The notes beneath the pieces were generated by a model, which was given only the letters and a program-made list of their open reading frames with translations, ran no database searches and was not told the origin of the DNA. A DNA stretch of 64,000 nt from Nocardia nova SH22a (GTDB lineage Bacteria > Actinomycetota > Actinomycetes > Mycobacteriales > Mycobacteriaceae): assembly GCF_000523235.1 (NCBI RefSeq), contig NZ_CP006850.1:5456001-5520000 (forward strand). The letters are read 5' to 3'. Position numbers and translations under genes: made by a program. This document shows, piece by piece, positions 40,714 through 49,861 of the stretch; the stretch's first letter is position 1, and the number at the start of each line of letters is the position of its first letter.

Positions 40714-42207
40714 ATGCTCACCAGTACGACCACCCCACACCACCACATCGCGATCGTCGGCAGCGGTTTCGGCGGCATCGCCACCGCGGTGCGGTTGCGC
40801 CGCGCGGGATTCTCCGATTTCGTGATGCTCGAACGCGCCGACGAGGTGGGCGGGGTATGGCGCGACAACGACTACCCCGGCGCGGCCGTCGACGTGCAGA
40901 GCAATCTGTACTCGTATTCGTTCGCACCGAACCCGGACTGGCGCAACACCTTTGCCGAACAGCCGGAGCTGTTCGCATACCTCAGAGGTGTCGCCGATTC
41001 GCAGGGTCTGCGGGAGCATCTGGTGCTCGAATGCACGGTCGAGCGTCTGGCCTGGGATCCGGCCGCGCAGGTGTGGCGCATCGAAACCACCCTCGGCGCC
41101 CGCACCGCCACCCACGTGGTGCTGGCGACCGGCGCGCTCGCCGATCCGGTGATCCCCGCCATCCCCGGCCTGGACCGGTTCGGGGGCATGACCTTTCATT
41201 CCGCCCGCTGGAATCACGACTACGACCTGACCGGGAAGCGGGTCGCCGTCGTCGGCACCGGCCCCTCGGCCGTCCAGTTCGTTCCCGCCATCGCACCAGA
41301 GGTGACGCGGCTGACCGTCTTTCAGCGCACCCCGGCCTGGGTGGTCCCCCGCCACGACAGCGCGACCACCGCGCTGACCCGGGCCGGGTACCGCAGATTC
41401 CCGGCACTGCAACGACTCGAACGGCTGCGGGTGTATCTGCGCCGCGAATGGCAGGTCGTCGCGTTCCGTCATCCCGCGCTGATGGCCCTGCCCGAACGCA
41501 CCGCCCGGCGCCACCTCGAGGCACAGGTCGCCGACGAGCGCCTGCGCGAAAAGCTGTTGCCGGACTTCCGGCTGGGGTGCAAGCGCGTGCTGATCTCCGA
41601 TGACTATCTGCGCGCACTCGACCGGCCGAACGTCGGCCTGCACACCGACGGGATCGCGTCGGTCACCGAAACCGGCCTCGTCGACAACAACGGCACCGCC
41701 CACGACGTCGACGCGATCATCTTCGGCACCGGATTCCGGACCGCACACCTGCCGCTGACCGATCGGACCTTCGGCCCCGACGGTCGCGCCATGACCGACG
41801 TGTGGGACGGCAATCCGACCGCGTACCTGGGCACCTCCGTGTCCGGCTTTCCGAACATGTATCTCATCCACGGCCCGAATATCGGCCTCGGCCACACCTC
41901 GGTGATCCACATGTTCGAATCCCAGGCCAACTACATCGCCGGTGCCATCGGCTACGCCCGCGACCACGATCTGGCCGCCGTCGAACCGACCGCCGCCGCC
42001 CAGCGGGCATTCGCCAGAGATGTCGAGCGGCTCGGCGAGGGCACCGTGTGGACCGCCGGTGGATGCACGAGCTGGTACCTCGACGAGAACGGCCGCAACA
42101 CCAACATCTGGCCCGGTTCGACCTACGACTTCCGCCGCCGCACACTGCGATTCGATCCCACCCGCCATCTGTTCCACCGCCGCACCCCGTCGGCGGTGAC
42201 CGCGTGA
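40714..42207 (+). CDS. Baeyer-Villiger-type FAD monooxygenase
   Basis: A 497-residue class B flavoprotein. FAD motif IAIVGSGFGGIATAVRLRRAG; the Baeyer-Villiger fingerprint FGGMTFHSARWNH, with Asn where Pro/Asp is usual; NADPH motif VAVVGTGPSAVQF; and the NIGLGHTSVIHMFE region. It inserts oxygen next to a carbonyl to form an ester or lactone using NADPH and O2. ATG 40714 has GAAGGA three bases upstream; a TTG at 40693 is an alternative. Between OYE and hydrolase genes it fits the ketone-to-lactone step. Confidence 0.92.
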   Translation: MLTSTTTPHHHIAIVGSGFGGIATAVRLRRAGFSDFVMLERADEVGGVWRDNDYPGAAVDVQSNLYSYSFAPNPDWRNTFAEQPELFAYLRGVADSQGLREHLVLECTVERLAWDPAAQVWRIETTLGARTATHVVLATGALADPVIPAIPGLDRFGGMTFHSARWNHDYDLTGKRVAVVGTGPSAVQFVPAIAPEVTRLTVFQRTPAWVVPRHDSATTALTRAGYRRFPALQRLERLRVYLRREWQVVAFRHPALMALPERTARRHLEAQVADERLREKLLPDFRLGCKRVLISDDYLRALDRPNVGLHTDGIASVTETGLVDNNGTAHDVDAIIFGTGFRTAHLPLTDRTFGPDGRAMTDVWDGNPTAYLGTSVSGFPNMYLIHGPNIGLGHTSVIHMFESQANYIAGAIGYARDHDLAAVEPTAAAQRAFARDVERLGEGTVWTAGGCTSWYLDENGRNTNIWPGSTYDFRRRTLRFDPTRHLFHRRTPSAVTA

Positions 42208-42953
42208 GCGCCGGAGCGGTGGTCTCGGGACGGCCCGGCGCACCCGATGTCGTGCTGATCCACGGCCTCGCGAGTTCCCACGGGTCCTGGGACCGGGTCG
42301 TGCCGCTGCTCGAGAAGCGAGCGAATATCGTTGCGGTACATCTGGAATCGGCCGGATCCATCGAGGACGACGCCGACGATGTGGCGGCGCTCCTGCGCTC
42401 CCCCGCGCTGATCGCCGGTCACTCTCGCGGCGGACTGGTCGCGACGGCCCTCGCCGAGCGCCACCCCGACCTCGTCTCGGCACTGGTACTGCTGTGCCCA
42501 CCCTGGTCGCGGGCGAGCCGCAAGACCGCGCGCGGGCCGATCGAGCGCGCCCTCACCGTGCCGGGACTCGGAGATCTGTTGTGGGCCTCGGCTTCCGAGC
42601 GACGTCGACGCGACGCGCAACGCAGCGCCTTCGCTCCGGGCACCGAGATACCGGAGCAGTTCGTGACCGACGTGCGCGCCCGCGGCAGACGCAACTTCGC
42701 CGCCAGCACCCGCGCCATCGACGCCTACCTCGGCGCGGGCCACCTCGCCGGGCGGCTGGCGAATCTGCCACATCCGGTCGAACTGGCCTTCGGCGAACTC
42801 GACGGCCGAGTCGAAGCGCCCGGCGATCGGTTCGATGCGCTGCCGAACACGACCACGAGAGTCCTTCCCGGCATCGGCCACACCCCGCCGTGGGAGGCGC
42901 CGCGGGCAGTCGCGGACCTGATCATCGGATCGCTGGACGTGGCGAAACCGTAA
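42204..42953 (+). CDS. Alpha/beta hydrolase, probable lactone/ester hydrolase
   Basis: A 249-residue hydrolase: VVLIHGLASSHGSWDRVVPLL, nucleophile elbow LIAGHSRGGLVATALAE, acid in LAFGELDGRVEAP and His in LPGIGHTPPWEAP, a complete triad. GTG 42204 overlaps the monooxygenase stop by four bases (GTGA), so the two proteins are made in step. That coupling supports hydrolysis of the ester or lactone made by the Baeyer-Villiger enzyme. Confidence 0.9.
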   Translation: MSAGAVVSGRPGAPDVVLIHGLASSHGSWDRVVPLLEKRANIVAVHLESAGSIEDDADDVAALLRSPALIAGHSRGGLVATALAERHPDLVSALVLLCPPWSRASRKTARGPIERALTVPGLGDLLWASASERRRRDAQRSAFAPGTEIPEQFVTDVRARGRRNFAASTRAIDAYLGAGHLAGRLANLPHPVELAFGELDGRVEAPGDRFDALPNTTTRVLPGIGHTPPWEAPRAVADLIIGSLDVAKP

Positions 42954-42962
42954 TACATCGTT

Positions 42963-42979
42963 GTTGACGCTGTTTACAT
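42963..42979 (+). promoter_or_regulatory. 17-bp TetR-type box T7
   Basis: GTTGACGCTGTTTACAT, two differences from the consensus, starting ten bases after the hydrolase stop and upstream of the ADC-like gene. Confidence 0.55.
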
Positions 42980-42995
42980 ATTCGATTACCTTGAT

Positions 42996-43012
42996 GTTTG
43001 CACCGCATACAT
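42996..43012 (+). promoter_or_regulatory. 17-bp TetR-type box T8
   Basis: GTTTGCACCGCATACAT, 33 bases after T7 in the same orientation and 21 bases before the ATG of the ADC-like gene. It shows that the ADC-ALDH pair has its own promoter within the regulon. Confidence 0.6.
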
Positions 43013-43032
43013 TCGAGTCAGGAGCTGCACCG

Positions 43033-43950
43033 ATGGCACCCACCGGCCAGGACACCGTCGAGGTCACCCTCGGGGACCACACCCTCGCGGTCCCCCGAGG
43101 CGGCCTGTACGACAAGTATCGAATGAAGACCGACCTCGACGAGATCGCCCGGGATCCGCGGGTGAGCAGCGTCGACTTCTTCCGCGATACACCTAAGACC
43201 GAGGTCGATTCGCCGATCGGCAAGACGCTCACCCCGAACTTCTACTACCGCATCTCGACCGCGCGCCTGGTGATGCTCGCGCGCACCCGCAACATTCGCG
43301 CCCGGCTCCCCCAGGAGCTGACGCCGCTGGAGATCGCGCCGGGACTCGGCGTGGCCTCGATCATGTTCTTCCGGTACGAGGTGTGCGATATCGACTTCTA
43401 CACCGAAATCGGGGTCGGCGTCGCGGTGCGCCCGGCCCGGCACGGCGGCCCCGGCGTCATCGATCTGCTGGCGAGCCTCAGCGACGACCACCTGCACTCG
43501 TATGTGCTGTCACTGCCGGTGAGCAGTCAGATCGCCCAGGTCCGTGGCCATGACGGATACGGTTTCCCGAAATGGGTCGCCGATATGGATGTCGAGATCG
43601 GCACCGACCGGGCCACCGCGCGAGTGGCCGCAGACGACGGCCGAACCGATATCGCCTTCTCGGCGCCGACACCCGCCCAGACCGCCCATCGCACCGGTCG
43701 GCGCGTATCGACGCTGACCTCCTACACACGACCGAACGGCGCCTGGCACTCCACCAGGAGTGAGATCAACACGCTCACGGGCGGGAGCGCGCTGCTGCCG
43801 CGCGGCGTCGACCTCGAACTCGGGCACGGCCGGCTGTCCGACGATCTGCGTTCTCTCGCCCCCATCAGGACCATCCGGCTCGACGTCATGACCGAAGGTC
43901 AACTCGCCCTGCACATGCCGAACCCGATCTCGGTTCCCGGCCGGAGGTAG
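43033..43950 (+). CDS. Acetoacetate decarboxylase-family protein
   Basis: A 305-residue member of the ADC family (PF06314 type). The segment RGHDGYGFPKWVADMDVEI carries the Lys that in true acetoacetate decarboxylase forms the Schiff base (FPK motif). The Glu-rich ADC active site is only partly recognisable. Family members decarboxylate beta-keto acids or catalyse related aldol/dehydration reactions. AGGAG precedes the ATG and boxes T7/T8 are in its promoter. Followed after seven bases by an aldehyde dehydrogenase, so it may work on a product of the Baeyer-Villiger/hydrolase steps. Confidence 0.85.
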   Translation: MAPTGQDTVEVTLGDHTLAVPRGGLYDKYRMKTDLDEIARDPRVSSVDFFRDTPKTEVDSPIGKTLTPNFYYRISTARLVMLARTRNIRARLPQELTPLEIAPGLGVASIMFFRYEVCDIDFYTEIGVGVAVRPARHGGPGVIDLLASLSDDHLHSYVLSLPVSSQIAQVRGHDGYGFPKWVADMDVEIGTDRATARVAADDGRTDIAFSAPTPAQTAHRTGRRVSTLTSYTRPNGAWHSTRSEINTLTGGSALLPRGVDLELGHGRLSDDLRSLAPIRTIRLDVMTEGQLALHMPNPISVPGRR

Positions 43951-43957
43951 ACCTGCC

Positions 43958-45541
43958 ATGACCATCGCCCACCCCGCTCGCACCGTCGCCGCACCGGCGT
44001 CGGTGACCTCGAACCTCGTCGAGCGCCTCGCCGGTCGCGTGACGGCCGCCGACGGTTCCGCCCGGGTCACGAAGACCGCGCCCTATACCGGTGCGGCGCT
44101 GGCCGAGCTGCCGGTCTCGACTCCGGCAGACGTCGAAGCCGCCTTCGTCCGGGCGCGCGCCGCCCAGAAGCGCTGGGCGGCAACCTCGTTCGGCGAGCGC
44201 AAACGCATCGTGCTGCGTTTCCACGATCTACTGCTCGAGCGCCGCGACGAGGCCCTGGACCTGATGCAGGCCGAAAGCGGCAAGACCCGCCGCGACGCCT
44301 TCCTCGAGGTCACCGATATCGCCATCTGCTCCCGCTACTACGCTCGCAGCGCGGCCGGACTGCTGTCGCCCAAGCGTCGTCGCGGCGCGATCCCGTTGCT
44401 CACCCGCACCACCGAACTGCGGCACCCGAAGGGCGTCGTCGCTGTGATCTCACCGTGGAACTATCCACTGAGTATGGCTGCGGGAGACGCGATTCCGGCG
44501 CTGATGGCCGGTAACGCGGTCGTGCAGAAGCCCGACACCCAGACCGCGCTCACCGCGCTGTGGGCCATGGACCTGATGTACGAGGCCGGTCTCCCCGCGG
44601 ACGTGTGGCAGATGGCGGTGGGCCGCGGCGGTTCGATCGGCGACACCCTGATCGACAATGCCGACTATCTGATGTTCACCGGCTCCACCGCCAGCGGCCG
44701 CCACATCGCCCGCGACGCCGGGGAACGCCTCATCGGCGCCTCCCTCGAACTGGGCGGCAAGAACGCCATGCTCGTCCTCGACGACGCCGATATCGACCGC
44801 ACCGCCGACGGTGCCGTCAATGCCTGCTTCCCCTCCACCGGTCAGCTCTGCGTCTCGATCGAACGGCTCTATGTCGCCGAATCCATCCGCGACGAGTTCG
44901 TCGCCGCCTTCGTCGAACGCACCCGCGCACTCGAGCTCGGCGGCGCCTACGACTTCGGCCGCGACGTCGGCTGCCTGACCACGCCGTCCCAGCTCGAGAC
45001 CGTCACCGCGCATGTGGAGGACGCGGTGGCCAAGGGCGCGACGGTGCTCGCGGGCGGACGGGCGCGGCCCGATCTCGGGCCGTTGTTCTACGAGCCGACC
45101 ATCCTCACCGACGTCACCCCCGACATGGCGCTGTACGCGCACGAGACCTTCGGACCCGTCGTGTCGATCTACTCCTTCCACGACATCGACGAGGCCGTCG
45201 CGCGGGCCAACGCCACCCCGTACGGGCTCAATGCCAGCGTCTGGACTCGTGACGGCGCCCAGGGCCGCGCCGTGGCCGCCCGTCTGCACGCCGGAACGGT
45301 GAATGTGAACGACGCCTACGCCGCCGCGTGGGGAAGTATCGATTCGCCGATGGGCGGCATGGGCGACTCCGGGCTGGGCCGCCGCCACGGCGCCGAGGGC
45401 ATCCTCAAATACACCGAGGCGCAAACCGTTGCGCAGCAACGGATCCTGGGTTTCACTCCGCCCGCCGGAATCTCCTACGACACCTGGGCAACCGTCCTCG
45501 CCACCACGCTGAAGGTCATGAAGCGACTCGGCGTGCGTTGA
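43958..45541 (+). CDS. Aldehyde dehydrogenase (succinic-semialdehyde dehydrogenase GabD2-like)
   Basis: A 527-residue NAD(P)-dependent aldehyde dehydrogenase: VAVISPWNYPLSMAAGDAIPALMAGNAVVQKPD, LMFTGSTASGRHIA, general base in LELGGKNAMLVLDDAD, catalytic Cys in FPSTGQLCVSIERLYV. Sequence style and length resemble mycobacterial GabD2. GGAGG lies upstream and overlaps the ADC stop, so the two are one operon. It would oxidise the aldehyde or semialdehyde left after lactone opening and alcohol oxidation. Confidence 0.93.
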   Translation: MTIAHPARTVAAPASVTSNLVERLAGRVTAADGSARVTKTAPYTGAALAELPVSTPADVEAAFVRARAAQKRWAATSFGERKRIVLRFHDLLLERRDEALDLMQAESGKTRRDAFLEVTDIAICSRYYARSAAGLLSPKRRRGAIPLLTRTTELRHPKGVVAVISPWNYPLSMAAGDAIPALMAGNAVVQKPDTQTALTALWAMDLMYEAGLPADVWQMAVGRGGSIGDTLIDNADYLMFTGSTASGRHIARDAGERLIGASLELGGKNAMLVLDDADIDRTADGAVNACFPSTGQLCVSIERLYVAESIRDEFVAAFVERTRALELGGAYDFGRDVGCLTTPSQLETVTAHVEDAVAKGATVLAGGRARPDLGPLFYEPTILTDVTPDMALYAHETFGPVVSIYSFHDIDEAVARANATPYGLNASVWTRDGAQGRAVAARLHAGTVNVNDAYAAAWGSIDSPMGGMGDSGLGRRHGAEGILKYTEAQTVAQQRILGFTPPAGISYDTWATVLATTLKVMKRLGVR

Positions 45542-45700
45542 GCGGGTCCGATCCCTACGGTTAGCCGCGCAGTTGCGTTAGGGTGAACGGAGGGCGCGCA
45601 TCCCCGTCACCGTTCGACCGCGACAGCGCCGCCGCTATGACATCTGCGCGCGAAACACGCTGTCGCACAATCTTTCCCACACATCCAGGAGGTACGCGAA

Positions 45701-46405
45701 ATGCCGAAGGTCCTGTTCGTGATATCGGCCGCCGACCGCTGGACTCTGAGCGACGGCGAAATACACCCGTCCGGATACTGGGCCGAGGAGGTCGCGGTGC
45801 CGCATCGGCTCTTCTCCGAAGCGGGATGGGACATCACCATCGCCACTCCGGGCGGAAAGGCCCCGACACTCGATCAGCTCAGTCTCGGAATCGCCGGCGG
45901 GATGCCCTGGAAGCGCCGCGAGGTGAAGCAGTATCTCGACAGCATCGACAGCGCCCTCGCCCATCCGGTGGCGCTGGACACCGTCGTCCCGGACGACTAC
46001 GACGTCGTGTTCTACCCCGGCGGCCACGGCCCGATGGAGGATCTCGCCTACGACCCGGTCTCGGGGGCGCTGCTGACCGAACGGCTCGCCTCCGGCAAAC
46101 CACTCGCTCTCCTGTGCCACGCACCGGCCGCCATCCTGGCCGCGTCCACACCCGACGGCACCTCCCCCTTCGCCGGTTACCGGATGACCGGGCTGTCCAA
46201 CCGCGAGGAACTGTTGAACCGTTTCGCCAAAAAGGCGCCGTGGCTGCTCGAGGACAGACTGAAAGAGGCCGGTGTCGATTATTCCAAGGGGCGACTTCCG
46301 TTGCGCCCGTACGTAGTCGTGGATCGAAATCTGTATTCCGGCCAGAATCCCCAGTCCTCCGAGAAATTGGCGAAACGGTTGCTCGCCGACGCCGACTCCG
46401 CGTAA
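45701..46405 (+). CDS. DJ-1/PfpI (type 1 glutamine amidotransferase-like) protein
   Basis: A 234-residue class I glutaminase-like fold. The reactive Cys sits in the elbow LALLCHAPAAILA, and VVFYPGGHGPMEDLAYD precedes it. Related proteins act as glyoxalase III, deglycase or chaperone-like stress proteins. AGGAGG precedes the ATG. The 159-base gap before it shows no gene; it is probably transcribed alone and convergent with the PucR gene. Confidence 0.88.
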   Translation: MPKVLFVISAADRWTLSDGEIHPSGYWAEEVAVPHRLFSEAGWDITIATPGGKAPTLDQLSLGIAGGMPWKRREVKQYLDSIDSALAHPVALDTVVPDDYDVVFYPGGHGPMEDLAYDPVSGALLTERLASGKPLALLCHAPAAILAASTPDGTSPFAGYRMTGLSNREELLNRFAKKAPWLLEDRLKEAGVDYSKGRLPLRPYVVVDRNLYSGQNPQSSEKLAKRLLADADSA

Positions 46406-46446
46406 GCGACTCCGGGGCCGCCGATACGGCTCCCGCACGATCCGTT

Positions 46447-47688
46447 TCAGGACCGCGGCGGTTCACCGGGTTCGCCGCGCCAGTGCAGTACTTCCAGCGC
46501 GGCCGCCACCGCAATGACGTTGTCCGCCAAAGGTTTCGGCAGCATTTCGTCGGCGCGTGCCAGACGCCGGATGACCGTGTTGCGGTGGATGAACAGTCGC
46601 TGCGCGGTCCGCGAGGTGTTGCACAACTCCTGGATGTACACGCGAAGGATCGTCAGCGTCTCGAGGTCCGCGGTCAGTAGTTCGCCCAAGGTGTCGGTGA
46701 CGAACTCGTCGGCCGGTGCCGGATCGCGGGTCAGCAGCGCCACCACGGCGATATCGTCGTACCGCGCCACCTGTTGCGGCGAGGTCAGGCGCGCCAGCAT
46801 CTGCTGCGTGCTCGCCGCCTCGAGGTGACTGCGCCGGAATCCGTCGACACCCCGGCCCGGCCGCCCGATGGCGATCCGGATGGCGTCGTGATCCGACACC
46901 TCCGACGTCAGCAGCGCGGTGTCGACGGCGGCCGCGGTCGGCAGCCACACCCACAACGCGTTCGCACTGGCGATCACGGTCAACCTGCTCAGCGCGCCGG
47001 TGTGCCGGGTCAGCACCTCGGCGGCCGCGTCGAGCTGCCCTGCCGCCTTCGCCGACACATCCCAGACGATCGCGGCCGTGTGCGGGCCGGTCAGGCGGTA
47101 ACCGAGCTGCGATTCCGCGCGCGCGGTGGTGATCGCCGCACCCTCGAGCACCAGCGTCGCCGCGGCCAGCCGCTCCGCGTGCGTGCCCCGCGTCAGCGCG
47201 CGACGCTCGCTGTCCATCGCCGCGCCGACCGCGTCGGCGATCTCGTCGATGTAGCTGGTGATGGACTGCGCCGACAGGTCCAGCAATTCCGGCAGGTCTC
47301 CCGGTTCGGAAGCCAGGGCGAAACAGGTCTGCATCCACCGGCGCCACACCAGACTCTGCCCGGTCCGATAGGCGTTCAGCACCGATCGGTCCAGTCCGCG
47401 CCGGGCCATATCCCGCGCGCTCACCAGCAGTTCCGGCGGCACATCGGCACGCACCCGGCGACCGGGATGTTGCATATTGTGCACGGCCCACTGCCGCAAC
47501 ACCGCCACGTTCGCCCGCCGGACCGCCTCGGCCAGCGCGGGATCCTCGGCGATCGGGCGCAATTGCACGCCGGTCCATGCCTCGGAGCCCGGCCCGAACC
47601 AGGTCTCGCCCGTCTTGAAGGCCACCTCGGCGGCGCGCTGCCAGGTCTCGGCGACCCGATGCGACGGCCGGGGCCAGATGTGATCCAT
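46447..47688 (-). CDS. PucR-family (CdaR-like) transcriptional regulator
   Basis: A 413-residue regulator. The C-terminal helix-turn-helix is TLTILRVYIQELCNTSRTAQRLFIHRNTVIRRLARADEML, typical of PucR/CdaR activators; the central GGDEF-like region is degenerate, and the N-terminal part (residues 1-170) is all helical. ATG 47688 is chosen; GTG 47703 is possible and neither has a well-spaced ribosome site. It is divergent from the DUF3533 membrane protein 130 bases away and is likely to control it. Confidence 0.87.
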   Translation of the reverse strand: MDHIWPRPSHRVAETWQRAAEVAFKTGETWFGPGSEAWTGVQLRPIAEDPALAEAVRRANVAVLRQWAVHNMQHPGRRVRADVPPELLVSARDMARRGLDRSVLNAYRTGQSLVWRRWMQTCFALASEPGDLPELLDLSAQSITSYIDEIADAVGAAMDSERRALTRGTHAERLAAATLVLEGAAITTARAESQLGYRLTGPHTAAIVWDVSAKAAGQLDAAAEVLTRHTGALSRLTVIASANALWVWLPTAAAVDTALLTSEVSDHDAIRIAIGRPGRGVDGFRRSHLEAASTQQMLARLTSPQQVARYDDIAVVALLTRDPAPADEFVTDTLGELLTADLETLTILRVYIQELCNTSRTAQRLFIHRNTVIRRLARADEMLPKPLADNVIAVAAALEVLHWRGEPGEPPRS

Positions 47689-47818
47689 CCGAACACTATG
47701 CACCTCCGGAGCCGGTATTCGGTGGCGTTCTGACCTGGATTCCGACGCTCGCGCGGAGGATCGTCGGTTCAGCTACACGGCGACCCCCACCGACGAACCG
47801 TGACCAGGAGCAATTCCG

Positions 47819-49114
47819 ATGAACGACCTTGCCCCCAACCGCCCCGCGCCGCGCCCGATAGGTTTCCGATGGATCACCCCGGTGGTCGTGGTGACGGTGT
47901 TCGCCTCACTACTCGGGCTCATGTACCTGGCCTACGTCGCGAAACCCGACCAGAACCTGCACAACTTCCCGATCGCGGTCGTCAACAACGATGTCGGCGA
48001 CACCATCGGCGGACAGCGGGCCGACTACGGCAGCCAGGTCCTCGACGCCGTCACCACGCACACCCCGTCCGACCGCTTCGATCTGCGGGTCGTCGGCCTC
48101 AACGAAGCTCAGCGCCTGATGCAGGACGGAAAGGTCTACGGCGCCTTGATCATTCCGGCCGATTTCACCAAACGGCTGGGCAATCTCGGCGCCGGATCGG
48201 TCCTGCCGGGAGAGCTGCCGCGGCCGACGATCACCATGGAGACCAACCCGCGCCTGGGCCCGTTCAGCACCTCGGTGTCGACCAGATTCGCCAACCAGAC
48301 ACTCGAAGCCGTCAACAATGCGCTCGGTCCCCAACTCACCGAACGCGTACAACAGCAACTCGGCGCCACCCAGCTCAGCGCCTCGGCTCGGCTGACCCTC
48401 GGTGACCCCGTCCAGCCGGTCGTCGAGCCCTATCACGGCATGCCCGCCGGGTCCGGACAAGGCCTGACTGCCTTCTTCTTCGCGCTGACCATCCTGCTGG
48501 GCGGAATGACCGGAGCGATGACGGTGCACGCGCTCATCGACTCCCTGCTCGGCTTCGCCCCGACCGAGTTCGGCCCCTACTTCAGCCACGCCCCCGCCGC
48601 ACCGATCTCACGGCTGCGCACCCTGATGATCAAATGGGGCACCATGGCAGCGGCCGCGGCCCTGAGCTCCGGCGCCCTGATCGGGATCGCCACGGCACTG
48701 GGTGTGCACATGGATCAGCCACTCGGGTTGTTCCTCTACGGCACCTTCGCCATGACCGCGGTCGGCGTCACCGCGCTGACCATCATGGCCGCCGTGGGCT
48801 CGGCGGGCGTCCTGATCAACCTGATCCTGTTCGTCATCCTGGGCATGCCCTCCGCGGGCGGAACGATCCCGATCGAGGCCACACCGCGGTTCTTCGCCCG
48901 CCTGGCCGACTTCGAACCGATGCGCCAGGTCTATCTGGCGGTCCGCTCGCTGATGTTCTTCGACGGCAGCGCCGCGGCGGGTCTGGAACGAGGGGTCTGG
49001 ATGACCGTCGCCGGATCGGCCATCGGCATCGTGTCCGGTGTCGTGGTGACCGCCGTCTACGACAAGAGAGGACTCACCCGCACCTCACGTGTCCCCGTCC
49101 TGCAACCGGCATAA
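47819..49114 (+). CDS. DUF3533 / YhgE-Pip-like membrane protein
   Basis: A 431-residue membrane protein. One helix near the N-terminus (ITPVVVVTVFASLLGLMYLAYV) is followed by an extracytoplasmic region of about 180 residues (FPIAVVNNDVG, typical of the YhgE/ABC-2 permease class) and five to six helices at the C-terminus. Such proteins resemble ABC-2 exporter permeases of drugs or cell-wall compounds. AGGAG gives a good start. Divergent PucR regulator; no ATPase gene is adjacent. Confidence 0.85.
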   Translation: MNDLAPNRPAPRPIGFRWITPVVVVTVFASLLGLMYLAYVAKPDQNLHNFPIAVVNNDVGDTIGGQRADYGSQVLDAVTTHTPSDRFDLRVVGLNEAQRLMQDGKVYGALIIPADFTKRLGNLGAGSVLPGELPRPTITMETNPRLGPFSTSVSTRFANQTLEAVNNALGPQLTERVQQQLGATQLSASARLTLGDPVQPVVEPYHGMPAGSGQGLTAFFFALTILLGGMTGAMTVHALIDSLLGFAPTEFGPYFSHAPAAPISRLRTLMIKWGTMAAAAALSSGALIGIATALGVHMDQPLGLFLYGTFAMTAVGVTALTIMAAVGSAGVLINLILFVILGMPSAGGTIPIEATPRFFARLADFEPMRQVYLAVRSLMFFDGSAAAGLERGVWMTVAGSAIGIVSGVVVTAVYDKRGLTRTSRVPVLQPA

Positions 49115-49143
49115 CCGGACCCATGCGCCAACCCCCGAGTCGC

Positions 49144-49668
49144 TCAGTGTGGATGGCCGACCCCCTCGGGAACCACGAAGTCGATTGTCTTGCTGTCGAT
49201 CACGTGGTGGGTGGGGTCGGCCAGGCCGATCCACACCCTGTGTGGCCCGGCGGGCAGGCCCTGGATGATCAGCGGCTCGCCGCTGCCGTCGGCCCAGTGC
49301 CACGGCGCGTCGTCGACGGTGACGTGGATGTGGCCGACCCGCGGCGAAACGTCGAGCGCACCGCTCCCGTACACGGGAACGATGCGCAGATTCTCCGCGC
49401 GGTAACGGATCACCACCAGGCCCATGGCCAGCTGATCCGGCAGCGGTTGATCGACGGTGAGCGAGGCGGCGGGTTGTCCGGAGAGCGGAACGACCGGTGC
49501 GGGCGGCCAATTCGGTGCGCCGGACGCGGGTGCGGCGGACACGGGTGCGGCGGGCGTGGACGACCCTGATTGCGGACCGCTCGCGGAGCATGCCCCGAGT
49601 ACAACGGTCACGACGGCGATTGACGCGACAGCGCCGACGGCGCGTAACAACAGGCGGTGGCTGAACAT
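49144..49668 (-). CDS. Putative lipoprotein (DUF6130-like)
   Basis: A 174-residue secreted lipoprotein: basic and hydrophobic leader (MFSHRLLLRAVGAVASIAVVTVV), lipobox VVLGAC with the lipidated Cys at about residue 27, then an Ala/Ser/Pro-rich linker and a folded beta domain (PRVGHIHVTVDDAPWHWAD, GLPAGPHRVWIGLADPTHHVIDSKTIDFVVP). His-rich motifs HIH, HWAD and HH could bind metal. No firm family role. It is convergent with the DUF3533 gene. Confidence 0.75.
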   Translation of the reverse strand: MFSHRLLLRAVGAVASIAVVTVVLGACSASGPQSGSSTPAAPVSAAPASGAPNWPPAPVVPLSGQPAASLTVDQPLPDQLAMGLVVIRYRAENLRIVPVYGSGALDVSPRVGHIHVTVDDAPWHWADGSGEPLIIQGLPAGPHRVWIGLADPTHHVIDSKTIDFVVPEGVGHPH

Positions 49669-49861
49669 GGACAAAAGATAGGCTCGGGCCGCCCCTCTCC
49701 GGATCCGTCGAATGACTTCATCATCGACGTATCGGCACGACCGTCTCGGCCCAGCACCGGTCGGCAACCGGCATGATCGAACGGGCCCGGCACGTCCGCG
49801 AAGTGGCGGCGCGAACGGCATGAGCGCCAATTCGCGAACGCGGCCGAGTCCACCGGCACTG

